Source of the DNA: Chloroflexota bacterium
GTDB lineage: Bacteria > Chloroflexota > Anaerolineae > UBA1429
NCBI GenBank assembly: GCA_012841405.1
Contig: DUUT01000185.1
Coordinates: 1-45,773 of the forward strand
Length of the DNA stretch: 45,773 nucleotides
Reading direction: 5' to 3'
The position numbers and the translations under genes are program-made. Shown piece after piece: positions 24,959-35,205 of this stretch. Numbering within the stretch: the first letter of the stretch is position 1; each line of letters opens with the position of its first letter. The notes beneath the pieces were generated by a model. The model did no database searches and had not been told where the DNA came from. It worked only from the letters and a program-made list of their open reading frames with translations.

Positions 24959-27277
24959 CTATTCGGCAGTACCCTGGCGTGCGGCGAACCAGCGGTAATC
25001 GATGTGGGCGAACACCTTGTCCAACTCGTACAGCCCCTCGGCATAGGCCCGTGCCTCGGGGCCCCCCCCCTGCTCGGCGAGGTCGGCCAAGCGCCGAAAG
25101 CGCTCCAGGTGGTTGGTAAAGCGCTCGGTGGCGTACGCATCGGCCTGGCCGGTAGTCACGAGGAAGGGCCAGTCGCTCGATTGCAGGAGCAAGAGCTCGC
25201 GCGCCGCCTGGTTCAGGACAAGCCGCAGATCCCCCTGCGCCTGCGGGTACAGGGAGACGAGGCGCTCCATGCGCCGTTCGGCCTCGTGGATCGGCTCCCA
25301 CATCCAGCGCGTCGCGTCGTTGTCCCACGTCCAGTGGGTGCCCCCGACACCCCAGGAGCTCTCGGGCACGGCCATCACCGCCTCCGGCTCGCGCTCGTCG
25401 ATGAACTGGCTGGCACTCACCAGATCGACGATATCGCTCTCACTCAACAGCCGAAACACCTCACGGATCCAATCGATCCCCTCGAACCACCAGTGGCCGA
25501 ACAGCTCGGCGTCATAGTTCGAGGCGACAAGCCCGTACGCGCCGGTGCTCTCGTGGTACGCGCGCACGAGCTGCTCCACCAGGCCCGCAAAGTGGCGGGC
25601 GTGATCGCGCACGCGATCCGCGGCCCAATCGGGGTGGTAGAGATCCTTGTCGCCGAGATCCACGCGCGGGCCGGTGACGCGCCAATACTGCAGGCCCGAC
25701 CGCTCATCCTTCTTGTGGAACTCGCGATAGTCCGCTTCGCCGGGATACCCCAAGTCCGCCGACCACACCTGCTGGCCGGTGCGGTTGTTGCGTCCAATGA
25801 CGGCCACGGGGGGTTCCGTCAAGCCCCGTGAGCTCCCGACGACATAGTACGCCTGATAGGTGGTGCCTCCCTGCGCCAACTCTTGGCTCTCGTCCACGGG
25901 CAGCACGTAGCGACGCGTTATGCTGCCATAGGGACCGATGGCCACGTCGCCGGCTGCCTTGCCCACCGGCCGCCCCCCCTCGATGGCATGGGTCTCGGCA
26001 AAGAAACAGGTGAGCCCCAGCGGCGCCAAAAACTCTTCCAGGGCCGGGCGCACCGTCCCGTCGTCGTCCACGTAGGCGGGTCGGTAGGCACACTCGGGGA
26101 GCCAGATGGCGCGCGGCGACCGCCCCATGTGCCGCCGATAGCTCTCGACGCCGGACCTCAGCTGCCCATAGATGGACGAGTCGCGGGAGAGCAGCGGCAA
26201 GTACCCGTGGGTGGCAGCGGAGGTGATGATCTCGACATAGCCCTCATCCTGCAGCCGACGGAACGCGCCCACGATGTCGCCACCAAAGCGCTCGACAAAG
26301 CTCTGGCGCACGTGCCGGTAAAAGCGCGAATAGTAGCGCGCCAAGTACTCGAGGTGCGCTTGATCCGCCTCGCCAAAGCGGGGGATGTCGCGCTCGGCGG
26401 CCTCGATCTCTTGGGCCAGGTACACCATAAAGTGGCTCTGGATATCGCGATCGGCGAGCTGCTCGGTCAACACCGGCGTGAGGCTCACCGTCAGACGGTA
26501 ATCCACCCCCTCTTCCTTGAGGTCATAGAGCGCGTTGAGGAGCGGGATGTACGTCTCAGCGGCTGCCTCGTGAATCCACTCCTCGCCGTGGGGCCACTGC
26601 CCAGCCAGGCGGCAGTAGGGCAGATGGCTGTGGAGCACAAAGGTAAAGGCGCCCAGCCCCGGTGTGGCGCGTCGCCGCGACGCCCGTCGCACCGGCTGGC
26701 TGACGGGCGTCGGCGGGCCATAGGCCCCCGCCTCGACGCGCGCCACCAGATCGCGCGTCCACTGGCGCTCGGCATCGACGCGCAGCCGCATGCGCTCGAG
26801 CAGGTCCACCACCATGGAGCGCACGCCCGCGCTCCCGGTCTCGCGCGCCAACTCGGCCTCGCGCGCGAGACGCCGCTCAAGCTGCGAGCGCTCCTCATCC
26901 AAACGGCGGATGCGCTCGCGGAGCGCCTGCACCACGTCTTCCTCGGGGAGGGCGTCGACAAAGAGGGCGGCGATATCGAGTGGCGTGCGTTCAGGCTCGA
27001 CGGCCGCCCAGGCCGTGCGCAGCGCCTGGGCCAAGGCGTCGCGCCCGGCATGGGTGATGCGGTACACCTCACGAGCGGGACGCCCCTCTGCCGCCTCGAC
27101 GCCAGCGCGCTCGATCAGCCCCTCGCCCGCCATCCTGTGCAATTCGGCGTAGAGCTGGGCCATCGACATCGCCAGCCGGCCACGGAACGGCTCCGCCTCC
27201 ATGGCCCGTGCTATCTCGTAGCCGTAGAGATCGCCCCGCTGCAGCAGGCCGAGAAGGACGGTCCATGCTTCGTTCAT
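24959..27277 (-). CDS. PadR transcription regulator domain fused to GH57 (DUF1957) branching-enzyme-like domain
   Basis: 772 aa in one uninterrupted frame. Residues 1-90 match a PadR winged helix (VLLGLLQRGDLYGYEIARAM, LYAELHRMAGEGLIERAG); 115-185 is an Arg/Glu-rich coiled segment as in PadR C termini; 186-206 is a basic linker. From 208 on is a GH57 domain: FVLHSHLPYCR, nucleophile Glu395 in WLPECAYRP, acid/base Asp589 in SNYDAELFGHWWFEG, then a C-terminal helical domain, as in 1,4-alpha-glucan branching enzymes. The ATG at 27277 has GGGAG 8 bases upstream; the frame opens 10 codons earlier. The fusion of a DNA-binding regulator to a glycan enzyme is unusual. It could be a glycan-sensing repressor or a bifunctional protein. 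Confidence 0.85.
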   Translation of the reverse strand: MNEAWTVLLGLLQRGDLYGYEIARAMEAEPFRGRLAMSMAQLYAELHRMAGEGLIERAGVEAAEGRPAREVYRITHAGRDALAQALRTAWAAVEPERTPLDIAALFVDALPEEDVVQALRERIRRLDEERSQLERRLAREAELARETGSAGVRSMVVDLLERMRLRVDAERQWTRDLVARVEAGAYGPPTPVSQPVRRASRRRATPGLGAFTFVLHSHLPYCRLAGQWPHGEEWIHEAAAETYIPLLNALYDLKEEGVDYRLTVSLTPVLTEQLADRDIQSHFMVYLAQEIEAAERDIPRFGEADQAHLEYLARYYSRFYRHVRQSFVERFGGDIVGAFRRLQDEGYVEIITSAATHGYLPLLSRDSSIYGQLRSGVESYRRHMGRSPRAIWLPECAYRPAYVDDDGTVRPALEEFLAPLGLTCFFAETHAIEGGRPVGKAAGDVAIGPYGSITRRYVLPVDESQELAQGGTTYQAYYVVGSSRGLTEPPVAVIGRNNRTGQQVWSADLGYPGEADYREFHKKDERSGLQYWRVTGPRVDLGDKDLYHPDWAADRVRDHARHFAGLVEQLVRAYHESTGAYGLVASNYDAELFGHWWFEGIDWIREVFRLLSESDIVDLVSASQFIDEREPEAVMAVPESSWGVGGTHWTWDNDATRWMWEPIHEAERRMERLVSLYPQAQGDLRLVLNQAARELLLLQSSDWPFLVTTGQADAYATERFTNHLERFRRLADLAEQGGGPEARAYAEGLYELDKVFAHIDYRWFAARQGTAE

Positions 27278-27761
27278 TTCCCTACTCCCTGGGCTCTGGC
27301 AGCACACCCATCGCGTGGCGCGTCCGCCCGCGAACCAGCGCTATTGTACCCGAAAACGCCGTCCAGGGCACGGGCACGCGCTCTGGCAGCATTGACACGC
27401 CAGACCGCCTGAGGCTATCATGTGCCTGTTCCAACGGCGTCTGCACCCCCGGCAACGTGCCCCCGCCCCATGCCCATCGACGCGTGCGCGCCTCGACGGC
27501 GCGGCGTCACATCGCTCTCCACGGCGTCTCGACACCCCCTCCACGTGACCATCGCGTCGCGCGACGCCCCTCTCACCGCGCCACAGGCGTCGCCACTCCC
27601 CTCGGGATGCAGCGCCAAGCGATGTCCAGAGGAACGGACCCGTCCGCGCCATGCCGCCAGCATCGAGGAGCCACCGTTGAGCACGCGACCCCGTCGGCCC
27701 CAGAGAGGCGGGCGCCCTTCGGCGGAGGGTAACGACGGGTTCTGGAGATGGAGGAACCTCG
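27278..27761. other. Divergent intergenic region, PadR-GH57 to FAD oxidase
   Basis: 484 bases. It contains a strong plus-strand promoter (27392-27421) followed by about 330 nt of pyrimidine-rich sequence before the FAD oxidase ATG, and a TACAAT -10-like box for the minus strand (27343-27348) with no good -35. Short frames here have no recognisable product. Confidence 0.5.
27392..27421 (+). promoter_or_regulatory. Strong promoter with perfect TTGACA
   Basis: TTGACA (27392-27397), 18-bp spacer, TATCAT (27416-27421). It would give the FAD oxidase gene an unusually long leader of about 330 nt, or drive a small RNA. Confidence 0.65.
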
Positions 27762-29183
27762 ATGGATGGGATGGGTAGCTCCAGCGGCAGCTCAGCGGCC
27801 CGCGGCCGCACCCAGGCGTTGCCGTCGATCACGCGTCTGCGCGCCGCCTTTCATGGTCGAGTGATATCGCCCGCCGACGCCGACTATGATGCGGCGCGTA
27901 CCGTATTCTACGGCGGCTTTGACCTCAAACCAGCGGTCATCGTTCGGGCGGCGGATGCCACCGATGTGGCTGGCGCGATCGCCCTGGCGCGCGAGACAGG
28001 GCTCGACCTCGCCGTGCGCAGCGGCGGCCACAGCTCGGCCGGGCATAGCGTGTGTGACGGCGGTATCGTCATTGATCTGTCGGCGATGCGCGAGCTGGTA
28101 CTCGATGTGGAGGGACACACCGCCTGGGCCCAGTCCGGTCTGACGGCGGGTGAGTTTGGGCTGGCAGCGGATATGCACAACCTCATCACCGGCTTTGGTG
28201 ACACGGCCTCCGTCGGCATCGGCGGGCTCACCCTCGGTGGCGGCATCGGGTATCTCGTGCGCAAGTTCGGCCTGACGATCGATGACCTGTTGGCCGCCGA
28301 GATCGTCACCGCCGATGGCCAGATCCTTCAGGTGAACGACGCGTCGCATCCCGATCTCTTTTGGGCGATTCGGGGTGGTGGGGGCAACTTTGGCGTCGTG
28401 ACGCGGTTCCAGTTCCGCTTGCACGACCTCGGCCCCGTCTTGGGCGGTATGCTGATGCTCCCCGCGACGCCTGACGTCATCCGTGCCTTCATCGCCGAAG
28501 CGGATGCGGCGCCCGACGAGCTGAGCACTATCGCCAACATCCTACCGGCGCCGGCCATACCCCTCGTGCCAGAGGCGTACCACGGCCGGCCCATCGTCAT
28601 GGGGATGATGCTATACGCCGGCCCAGCCGAGGATGGGGAGCGCGTCATCGCTCCGTTTCGCGCGCTCGTGCCCCCGATTCTCGATACGGTGCGACCCATC
28701 CGCTACTCCGAGATCTTTGAGCCGGAGGATCCCAGCCACCACCCCATCGCGACGGGGCATTCGCTGTTCATCGACGCCGTTGACGACGATATGGCCGGGG
28801 CGATCATTGACTACCTCGAAACCTCCGCCGCCACCATGGCGGTAGCCCAGCTCCGCGTGCTCGGGGGAGCCATGGCGCGCGTTCCCGTCGAGGCCACGGC
28901 CTTTGCGCACCGCCAGCGCCGCATCCTGGCCAACCTCGCCGCGCTCTACCAGCATCCTGAGGAGGCCGGCGTCCACAGGGAATGGGCCGAGCGCTTTGCG
29001 GCGACCCTCGGGGGCGCGCCCGGAGTCTATGTCAACTTCTTGGGGCTCGAGGGCGAGGGCCGCGTACGCGAGGCCTACCCCGGGCCCACCTGGGATCGGC
29101 TGCAAGCGATCAAGACGCGCTACGATCCGACGAACCTGTTCCACTTTAACCAGAACATCCCGCCGGCCGCGTCCGAGACGTGA
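27762..29183 (+). CDS. FAD-linked oxidase (berberine-bridge-enzyme family)
   Basis: 473 aa. PCMH-type FAD domain with VRSGGHSSAGHS, whose His would carry the 8-alpha-histidyl FAD link, and VGIGGLTLGGGIGYLVRKFGL. The second covalent Cys of bicovalent members is absent from this segment, so FAD is probably mono-covalently bound. The C-terminal BBE motif YDPTNLFHFNQNIPP is present. It oxidises a sugar or other alcohol with O2; the substrate is unknown. No signal peptide is seen. GGAGG lies about 8 bases before the ATG. It is followed 31 bases later by a DHFR-fold gene in the same operon. Confidence 0.92.
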   Translation: MDGMGSSSGSSAARGRTQALPSITRLRAAFHGRVISPADADYDAARTVFYGGFDLKPAVIVRAADATDVAGAIALARETGLDLAVRSGGHSSAGHSVCDGGIVIDLSAMRELVLDVEGHTAWAQSGLTAGEFGLAADMHNLITGFGDTASVGIGGLTLGGGIGYLVRKFGLTIDDLLAAEIVTADGQILQVNDASHPDLFWAIRGGGGNFGVVTRFQFRLHDLGPVLGGMLMLPATPDVIRAFIAEADAAPDELSTIANILPAPAIPLVPEAYHGRPIVMGMMLYAGPAEDGERVIAPFRALVPPILDTVRPIRYSEIFEPEDPSHHPIATGHSLFIDAVDDDMAGAIIDYLETSAATMAVAQLRVLGGAMARVPVEATAFAHRQRRILANLAALYQHPEEAGVHREWAERFAATLGGAPGVYVNFLGLEGEGRVREAYPGPTWDRLQAIKTRYDPTNLFHFNQNIPPAASET

Positions 29184-29214
29184 CACCAGATACGTGCGCC
29201 TGAAGGAGGACACG

Positions 29215-29781
29215 ATGCGACGCATTCGGTATGGGATGTACGTCTCCCTCGACGGCTATATCGCCGGGCCGAACGGCGAGCTCGATTGGCACGACATCGG
29301 CGAAGAGCTGCACCAGTACGTCAACGCAGAGTGGGAGACGATCGACACCCACCTGTACGGGCGGCGGATGTACGAGGCGATGCGCTACTGGGAGACGGCC
29401 GATGCCGACCCCTCGCTCACCGCCTACGCGCGCAGAACCGCGCACCTCTGGCAGCGCGCAGAGCACCTCGTCTTTTCCAAGACGCTCACGACCGTCGGGC
29501 GGAACGCGCGCTTGGTGCGTGACATCGACCACGAGGCGATTGCTGCCCTCAAGGCCCAGCCCGGTGGCGACATGGAGGTCGCGGGCGCCGAGCTAGCAGC
29601 CGCCTTTGCGCGGCTCGGCCTCATCGATGAGTACTGTGCGTACGTTCATCCGGTGATCCTCGGCGGGGGCACACCGATGTTTCCGGCGCCGCGCGAGCGG
29701 CTCGCCCTCGAGATCGTCGAGACGCGCACGTTTTCCTCCGGCGTCGTCCTGATGCGCTACGTGCCGAGAAACGAGCCCTAG
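29215..29781 (+). CDS. Dihydrofolate reductase-fold protein (RibD C-terminal domain type)
   Basis: 188 aa. It starts MRRIRYGMYVSLDGYIAGPNG, has LYGRRMYEAMRYW, a VFSKTL strand, and ends with the family motif LIDEYCAYVHPVILGGGTPMF. Stand-alone members of this family are NADPH reductases of mostly unknown substrate. AAGGAGG lies 5 bases before the ATG. The longer frame starting at 28903 lies inside the oxidase gene and is not used. The stop is TAG in CCCTAGG, 9 bases before repeat copy B begins. Confidence 0.9.
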   Translation: MRRIRYGMYVSLDGYIAGPNGELDWHDIGEELHQYVNAEWETIDTHLYGRRMYEAMRYWETADADPSLTAYARRTAHLWQRAEHLVFSKTLTTVGRNARLVRDIDHEAIAALKAQPGGDMEVAGAELAAAFARLGLIDEYCAYVHPVILGGGTPMFPAPRERLALEIVETRTFSSGVVLMRYVPRNEP

Positions 29782-29786
29782 GCTGG

Positions 29787-29926
29787 GCTCGCGCGTGGCT
29801 GGAAAATGCACCGTATGGCGAAACGCTGTCGCCCCGAGCGTGAGCGGGGGCCTTGACGCCCATCGACAAGGTTTCTCGCCACGCACAGAACGACGCTGTG
29901 TCCCTTTCTCAACACACTACCCCTAG
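29787..29926 (+). repeat. Dispersed repeat, copy B (diverged)
   Basis: Same core as copy A (GAAACGCTGTCGCCCCGAGC, then AGGTTTCTCGCCACGC and CAGAACGACGCTGTG). The right end CACACTACCCCTAG is well kept, while the left end is degraded, so the left boundary is approximate. A CTAG at 29778-29781, the stop of the DHFR-fold gene, lies 9 bases outside, as does the outer CTAG of copy A. Confidence 0.7.
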
Positions 29927-29961
29927 CGCCGCCAGAGCCGTCAACGCACGGGGCACGCCGC

Positions 29962-29989
29962 TTGCGCATCTGCCAACTTGGCCTATCAT
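29962..29989 (+). promoter_or_regulatory. Promoter of the 2-hydroxyacid dehydrogenase gene
   Basis: TTGCGC (29962-29967), 16-bp spacer, TATCAT (29984-29989), just after repeat copy B. Confidence 0.5.
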
Positions 29990-30055
29990 GGGGACGGTCC
30001 CCGACACTCCTGCGGGGTCTTTGGCTCCCATCATTCTACATCGTGGAAGGGAAGA

Positions 30056-31051
30056 ATGAGCATGTATCGCGTGGTGCATACCGGCGCCCAGCCGGGCGCG
30101 GCGCTCCCCGAAGAGCGCGAGTCGTTGGATCGCTCCGACATCGAGTTCGTGCTACTGGGAAGGTGCACGACACCACAGGCCGTCGCCGAGGCGGTATGCG
30201 ACGCCGACGCGGCCCTGTGCTACGGCGAGCCCTATGCCCGAGAGGTGTTTGAGCGGGCCGGCCGCCTCAAGGTGGTGGTACGCTATGGCATCGGCGTCGA
30301 TACTATCGACCTCGATGCGGCCACCGATCATGGCGTGATGGTGGCCAACTTTCCCGATTTCTGCATCGAAGAGGTGGCCAACCACGCCCTGGTGCTGATG
30401 CTCGACTGTGCCAAAAAGATCACGCGTCTTGACCGCACGATCCGCAGTCAGGGCTGGGCCCAGGCCAAGGCGATGCAGTCACCCATGGGCCCCATCCATG
30501 GCCAGACGCTGGGCCTGATCGCCTTTGGCAACATCGCCCGCTCGCTGGCCCGCAAGGCCAAGGCCCTGAGCATGGAGGTCATCGCCTACGATCCCTTCGT
30601 CAAGCCCGAGGTGTTTGCCGAGATGGGCGTCGAATCGGTGACGATGGACGAGCTGTTGGCGCGCTCCGATTACGTCTCGATCCACGTGCCGCTGACGGAC
30701 CAGACGCGCGGCATGATCGACGGCGCCGTCCTCAACAGCATGAAGCCGAGCGCTTACCTGATCAACACCAGCCGCGGCCCGGTGGTCAACGAGGCAGAGC
30801 TCATCGAGGCGCTGCGCGCCGGCCGCATCGCCGGCGCAGGGCTCGACGTGTTCGAGCAGGAGCCGCTCCCGGCAAATCATCCCTTCTGCACCATGGACAA
30901 CGTCGTGCTGACGCCACACTCGGCATCGTACGCCGACGCCACTTTTGCCTCGATGCGACGCCGCGTCGGCCGGGCGGCCCTTACCGTCCTCCAGGGCGGC
31001 GTCCCCGAGTTCGTCGCCAACCCAGCCGTGCTCAAGCGGCTCGGTCGATAG
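30056..31051 (+). CDS. D-isomer-specific 2-hydroxyacid dehydrogenase, CtBP/PGDH-like
   Basis: 331 aa. NAD-dependent reductase of 2-keto acids. The nucleotide-binding turn is LGLIAFGNIARSLARK. The catalytic residues are the Arg of INTSRGPVVNE, the Glu of LDVFEQEPLP and the His of LTPHSASYAD. VVVRYGIGVDTIDLDAAT and FCIEEVANHALVLML resemble the C-terminal-binding-protein group. The ATG at 30056 follows GGAAGGGAAGA; upstream codons of the frame are in the promoter region. Confidence 0.92.
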   Translation: MSMYRVVHTGAQPGAALPEERESLDRSDIEFVLLGRCTTPQAVAEAVCDADAALCYGEPYAREVFERAGRLKVVVRYGIGVDTIDLDAATDHGVMVANFPDFCIEEVANHALVLMLDCAKKITRLDRTIRSQGWAQAKAMQSPMGPIHGQTLGLIAFGNIARSLARKAKALSMEVIAYDPFVKPEVFAEMGVESVTMDELLARSDYVSIHVPLTDQTRGMIDGAVLNSMKPSAYLINTSRGPVVNEAELIEALRAGRIAGAGLDVFEQEPLPANHPFCTMDNVVLTPHSASYADATFASMRRRVGRAALTVLQGGVPEFVANPAVLKRLGR

Positions 31052-31085
31052 GCTCCGTCGGGGGAGCGACACCGCGCACAACCCG

Positions 31086-31118
31086 CTGGTACGCGGGCGT
31101 TCACAGCCCGCGTACCAG
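31086..31118. repeat. 13-bp perfect stem-loop after the dehydrogenase gene
   Basis: CTGGTACGCGGGC (31086-31098), loop GTTCACA, GCCCGCGTACCAG (31106-31118). It lies 34 bases after the stop, immediately before repeat copy C. No T tract follows. Confidence 0.65.
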
Positions 31119-31126
31119 TGGCCGCC

Positions 31127-31263
31127 CAGGGCCGTGTCTCACAATGCACCCGACGTAGAAACGATGTCGCCCCGAGCATAAGCGAGGGGCCTTGTTGCCC
31201 AGCGACAAGGTTTCTCGTCACGCCCAGAACGACGCTGTGGCCCTTTTTCCAAACACTCCCTAG
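31127..31263 (+). repeat. Dispersed repeat, copy C
   Basis: About 137 bp. It shares GAAACGATGTCGCCCCGAGC, CAAGGTTTCTCGTCACGCCC, CAGAACGACGCTGTGGCCCT and the right end AAACACTCCCTAG with copy A. The left end starts GGCCGTGTC like copy D. It lies between two convergent genes; the stop of the minus-strand neighbour is the next CTAG, at 31270-31273. Confidence 0.75.
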
Positions 31264-31269
31264 CCCGCC

Positions 31270-32628
31270 CTAGCGTGCGCTCACGATCGTCGGCTGGTCG
31301 ATCGACAGGACCGGCCGCGTTGCGTCGTACGTGCGGACGAGCGCGACGAGCGCGCCGAACGCCGCCTCATCCCGAGCCATGGCGAGGCGCCAGGCGACGA
31401 CACTCGGATGGTTGCGGTTGCGCTGGATGAGGCGCCGCAGCCGGTCGCGCACCAACGTGCGGTAGAGCTCTCGCGCTCCGCCTGACACGCGCTCCGCGTC
31501 ATCCACCCCGACGAGGGTCTGGACCACGGGCATGCCGAGGCGATCGCTGGAGCGCAGCAGCGCGGGCTCCGCCGGCCACCCCGTGGCCATGAGCGACCCC
31601 ACCCCAGCGGCTCGCGCCCGCGCCACCGCCCGCTCCGCTGCGGCGGGCGAGAGCGGCACATCGTGCCCCGTCGATCCCGGTGCCAACCCCGTGCTCAGCG
31701 GCGCCGCGTCACGGCCGACGATCCGGTGACCATCTCGCTCGTGCACACGCCGCAGCCCGAGGGGCGCCTCACGGCGATCGACGCCATGCTCCGAACGCAC
31801 CTCCGCCGCAATGAGGTAGAGGTGTGGGTGCTGGGGCGCCCACTCCACCGGCTCGGCGATCGCGAACGGCAGCGTTACCACGGCGTCGCGCCCCGACGGC
31901 ACCGCGACGCCCCGTGCGGAGGGTGTCGTCCCGGCAAGGCGCCCTCCGGCAGCGATCGCCAGTCGGACCTCCGCCGCTGTCGTCACACCGACGTTGCGCA
32001 GCACTACGCGCGCCGTCGCCTCGCCGAGCGTGTCGCCAGGGATCACCACGAGGTCCACCACGTGCAGGCGCGGGAGGGCTACGAGCGCTGCCCCTCCCCA
32101 CAGGCCCCCCACATCGCGGCTGCCCGGCAGCGCGGCGCTGCCCCAGCGAATCGCGCCGCGCTCCTCGTCCATTCGCCAACCGCCGGGGTTGGTCACTCGG
32201 AGGGCGAGCTCGTACTGCCCCCCGGGACGGACGTACGGCGTTAGGTCCGTGATCATCGGCGTCAGACCGTCCAGGTCATAGCCGACGGGGCGCTCATCCA
32301 GGTACACCTCGGTACGTTGGCGGGCCCCACCGAGCACGAGATAGACCAGCCTCCCGCGCCAGGCCTCTGGGATCACGATCGGCCGCCACTGCCAGGCCAC
32401 CCCGCGGTACCCGGGGCGCGCCTGCGCGAGCGAGCCGGGAACGCGCGTCGACTCCATGCCCCACTCCATGCCGTCCCACCCGGCGGTCGGCGTGCGCCGC
32501 GGGAGGGCGTCAGCAGGAGTATCCGGCGGTGGGAGGTCCTCATGCTCCCAGTCCGCCGCCTCATCCAGCCAGGTGTGCCACCAGCCGTTCAGGCTCTCGC
32601 ACTCCCGATCACCGTGCGCATCCGTCAT
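31270..32628 (-). CDS. GH2-like sugar-binding protein lacking catalytic residues
   Basis: 452 aa, shorter than active GH2 enzymes (usually 600 or more). It has the N-terminal jelly-roll (SLNGWWHTWLDEA, PGYRGVAWQWRPIVIP, VYLDERPVGY), an Ig-like middle (VVLRNVGVTTAAEVRL), and a shortened barrel. Where active GH2 proteins have NHPSVVxWSxGNE, this one reads NHPSVVAWRLAMARDEA, so the acid/base Glu motif is lost. There is no signal peptide. The ATG at 32628 follows GGAGGGG. It is either a decayed glycosidase or a carbohydrate-binding, non-enzymatic protein. Its promoter diverges from that of recD2. Confidence 0.75.
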   Translation of the reverse strand: MTDAHGDRECESLNGWWHTWLDEAADWEHEDLPPPDTPADALPRRTPTAGWDGMEWGMESTRVPGSLAQARPGYRGVAWQWRPIVIPEAWRGRLVYLVLGGARQRTEVYLDERPVGYDLDGLTPMITDLTPYVRPGGQYELALRVTNPGGWRMDEERGAIRWGSAALPGSRDVGGLWGGAALVALPRLHVVDLVVIPGDTLGEATARVVLRNVGVTTAAEVRLAIAAGGRLAGTTPSARGVAVPSGRDAVVTLPFAIAEPVEWAPQHPHLYLIAAEVRSEHGVDRREAPLGLRRVHERDGHRIVGRDAAPLSTGLAPGSTGHDVPLSPAAAERAVARARAAGVGSLMATGWPAEPALLRSSDRLGMPVVQTLVGVDDAERVSGGARELYRTLVRDRLRRLIQRNRNHPSVVAWRLAMARDEAAFGALVALVRTYDATRPVLSIDQPTIVSAR

Positions 32629-32657
32629 GGCGTCCGTCCCCCTCCGATAGTGGTCTG

Positions 32658-32686
32658 ATTCTAGCACGCGCCCCAGCGGCAGTGAA
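32658..32686 (-). promoter_or_regulatory. Promoter of the GH2-like gene
   Basis: On the minus strand TTCACT (32681-32686), 17-bp spacer, TAGAAT (32658-32663). It is back-to-back with the recD2 promoter, whose -35 begins 12 bases away. Confidence 0.55.
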
Positions 32687-32697
32687 ACGCGATGGTT

Positions 32698-32726
32698 TTG
32701 ACCCTTTATCGCCGCTTCGCTAGAAT
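32698..32726 (+). promoter_or_regulatory. Promoter of recD2
   Basis: TTGACC (32698-32703), 17-bp spacer, TAGAAT (32721-32726). The ATG at 32788 follows GGAG with 7-base spacing. Confidence 0.75.
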
Positions 32727-32787
32727 CGTCACGAGGCCTACCGCCATCCGGAGGTCTCGACACGCTGGCCCATTCACGGAGCGAGGC

Positions 32788-35103
<2,316 letters not shown>

Positions 35104-35123
35104 CGGCACCTCAGCTGCAGCAA

Positions 35124-35152
35124 TTGCCAGACCCGACAGAGCGCGATATGAT
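35124..35152 (+). promoter_or_regulatory. Promoter of the AlkZ-like gene
   Basis: TTGCCA (35124-35129), 17-bp spacer, TATGAT (35147-35152). Confidence 0.65.
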
Positions 35153-35205
35153 GGTCCTCTCTCGCAGCCTGAGTGATCGTGACGCATACGAAGGGTAAGG
35201 CGGTC

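Noticed and set aside
25883-27412. 509-codon open frame on the plus strand opposite the PadR-GH57 gene
   Set aside because: It is antisense to a gene with intact catalytic motifs; long antisense frames are expected in GC-rich DNA, and its product has no recognisable domain.
28903-29214. Upstream extension of the DHFR-fold frame
   Set aside because: It overlaps the FAD oxidase coding region, and the protein family begins at the ATG at 29215.
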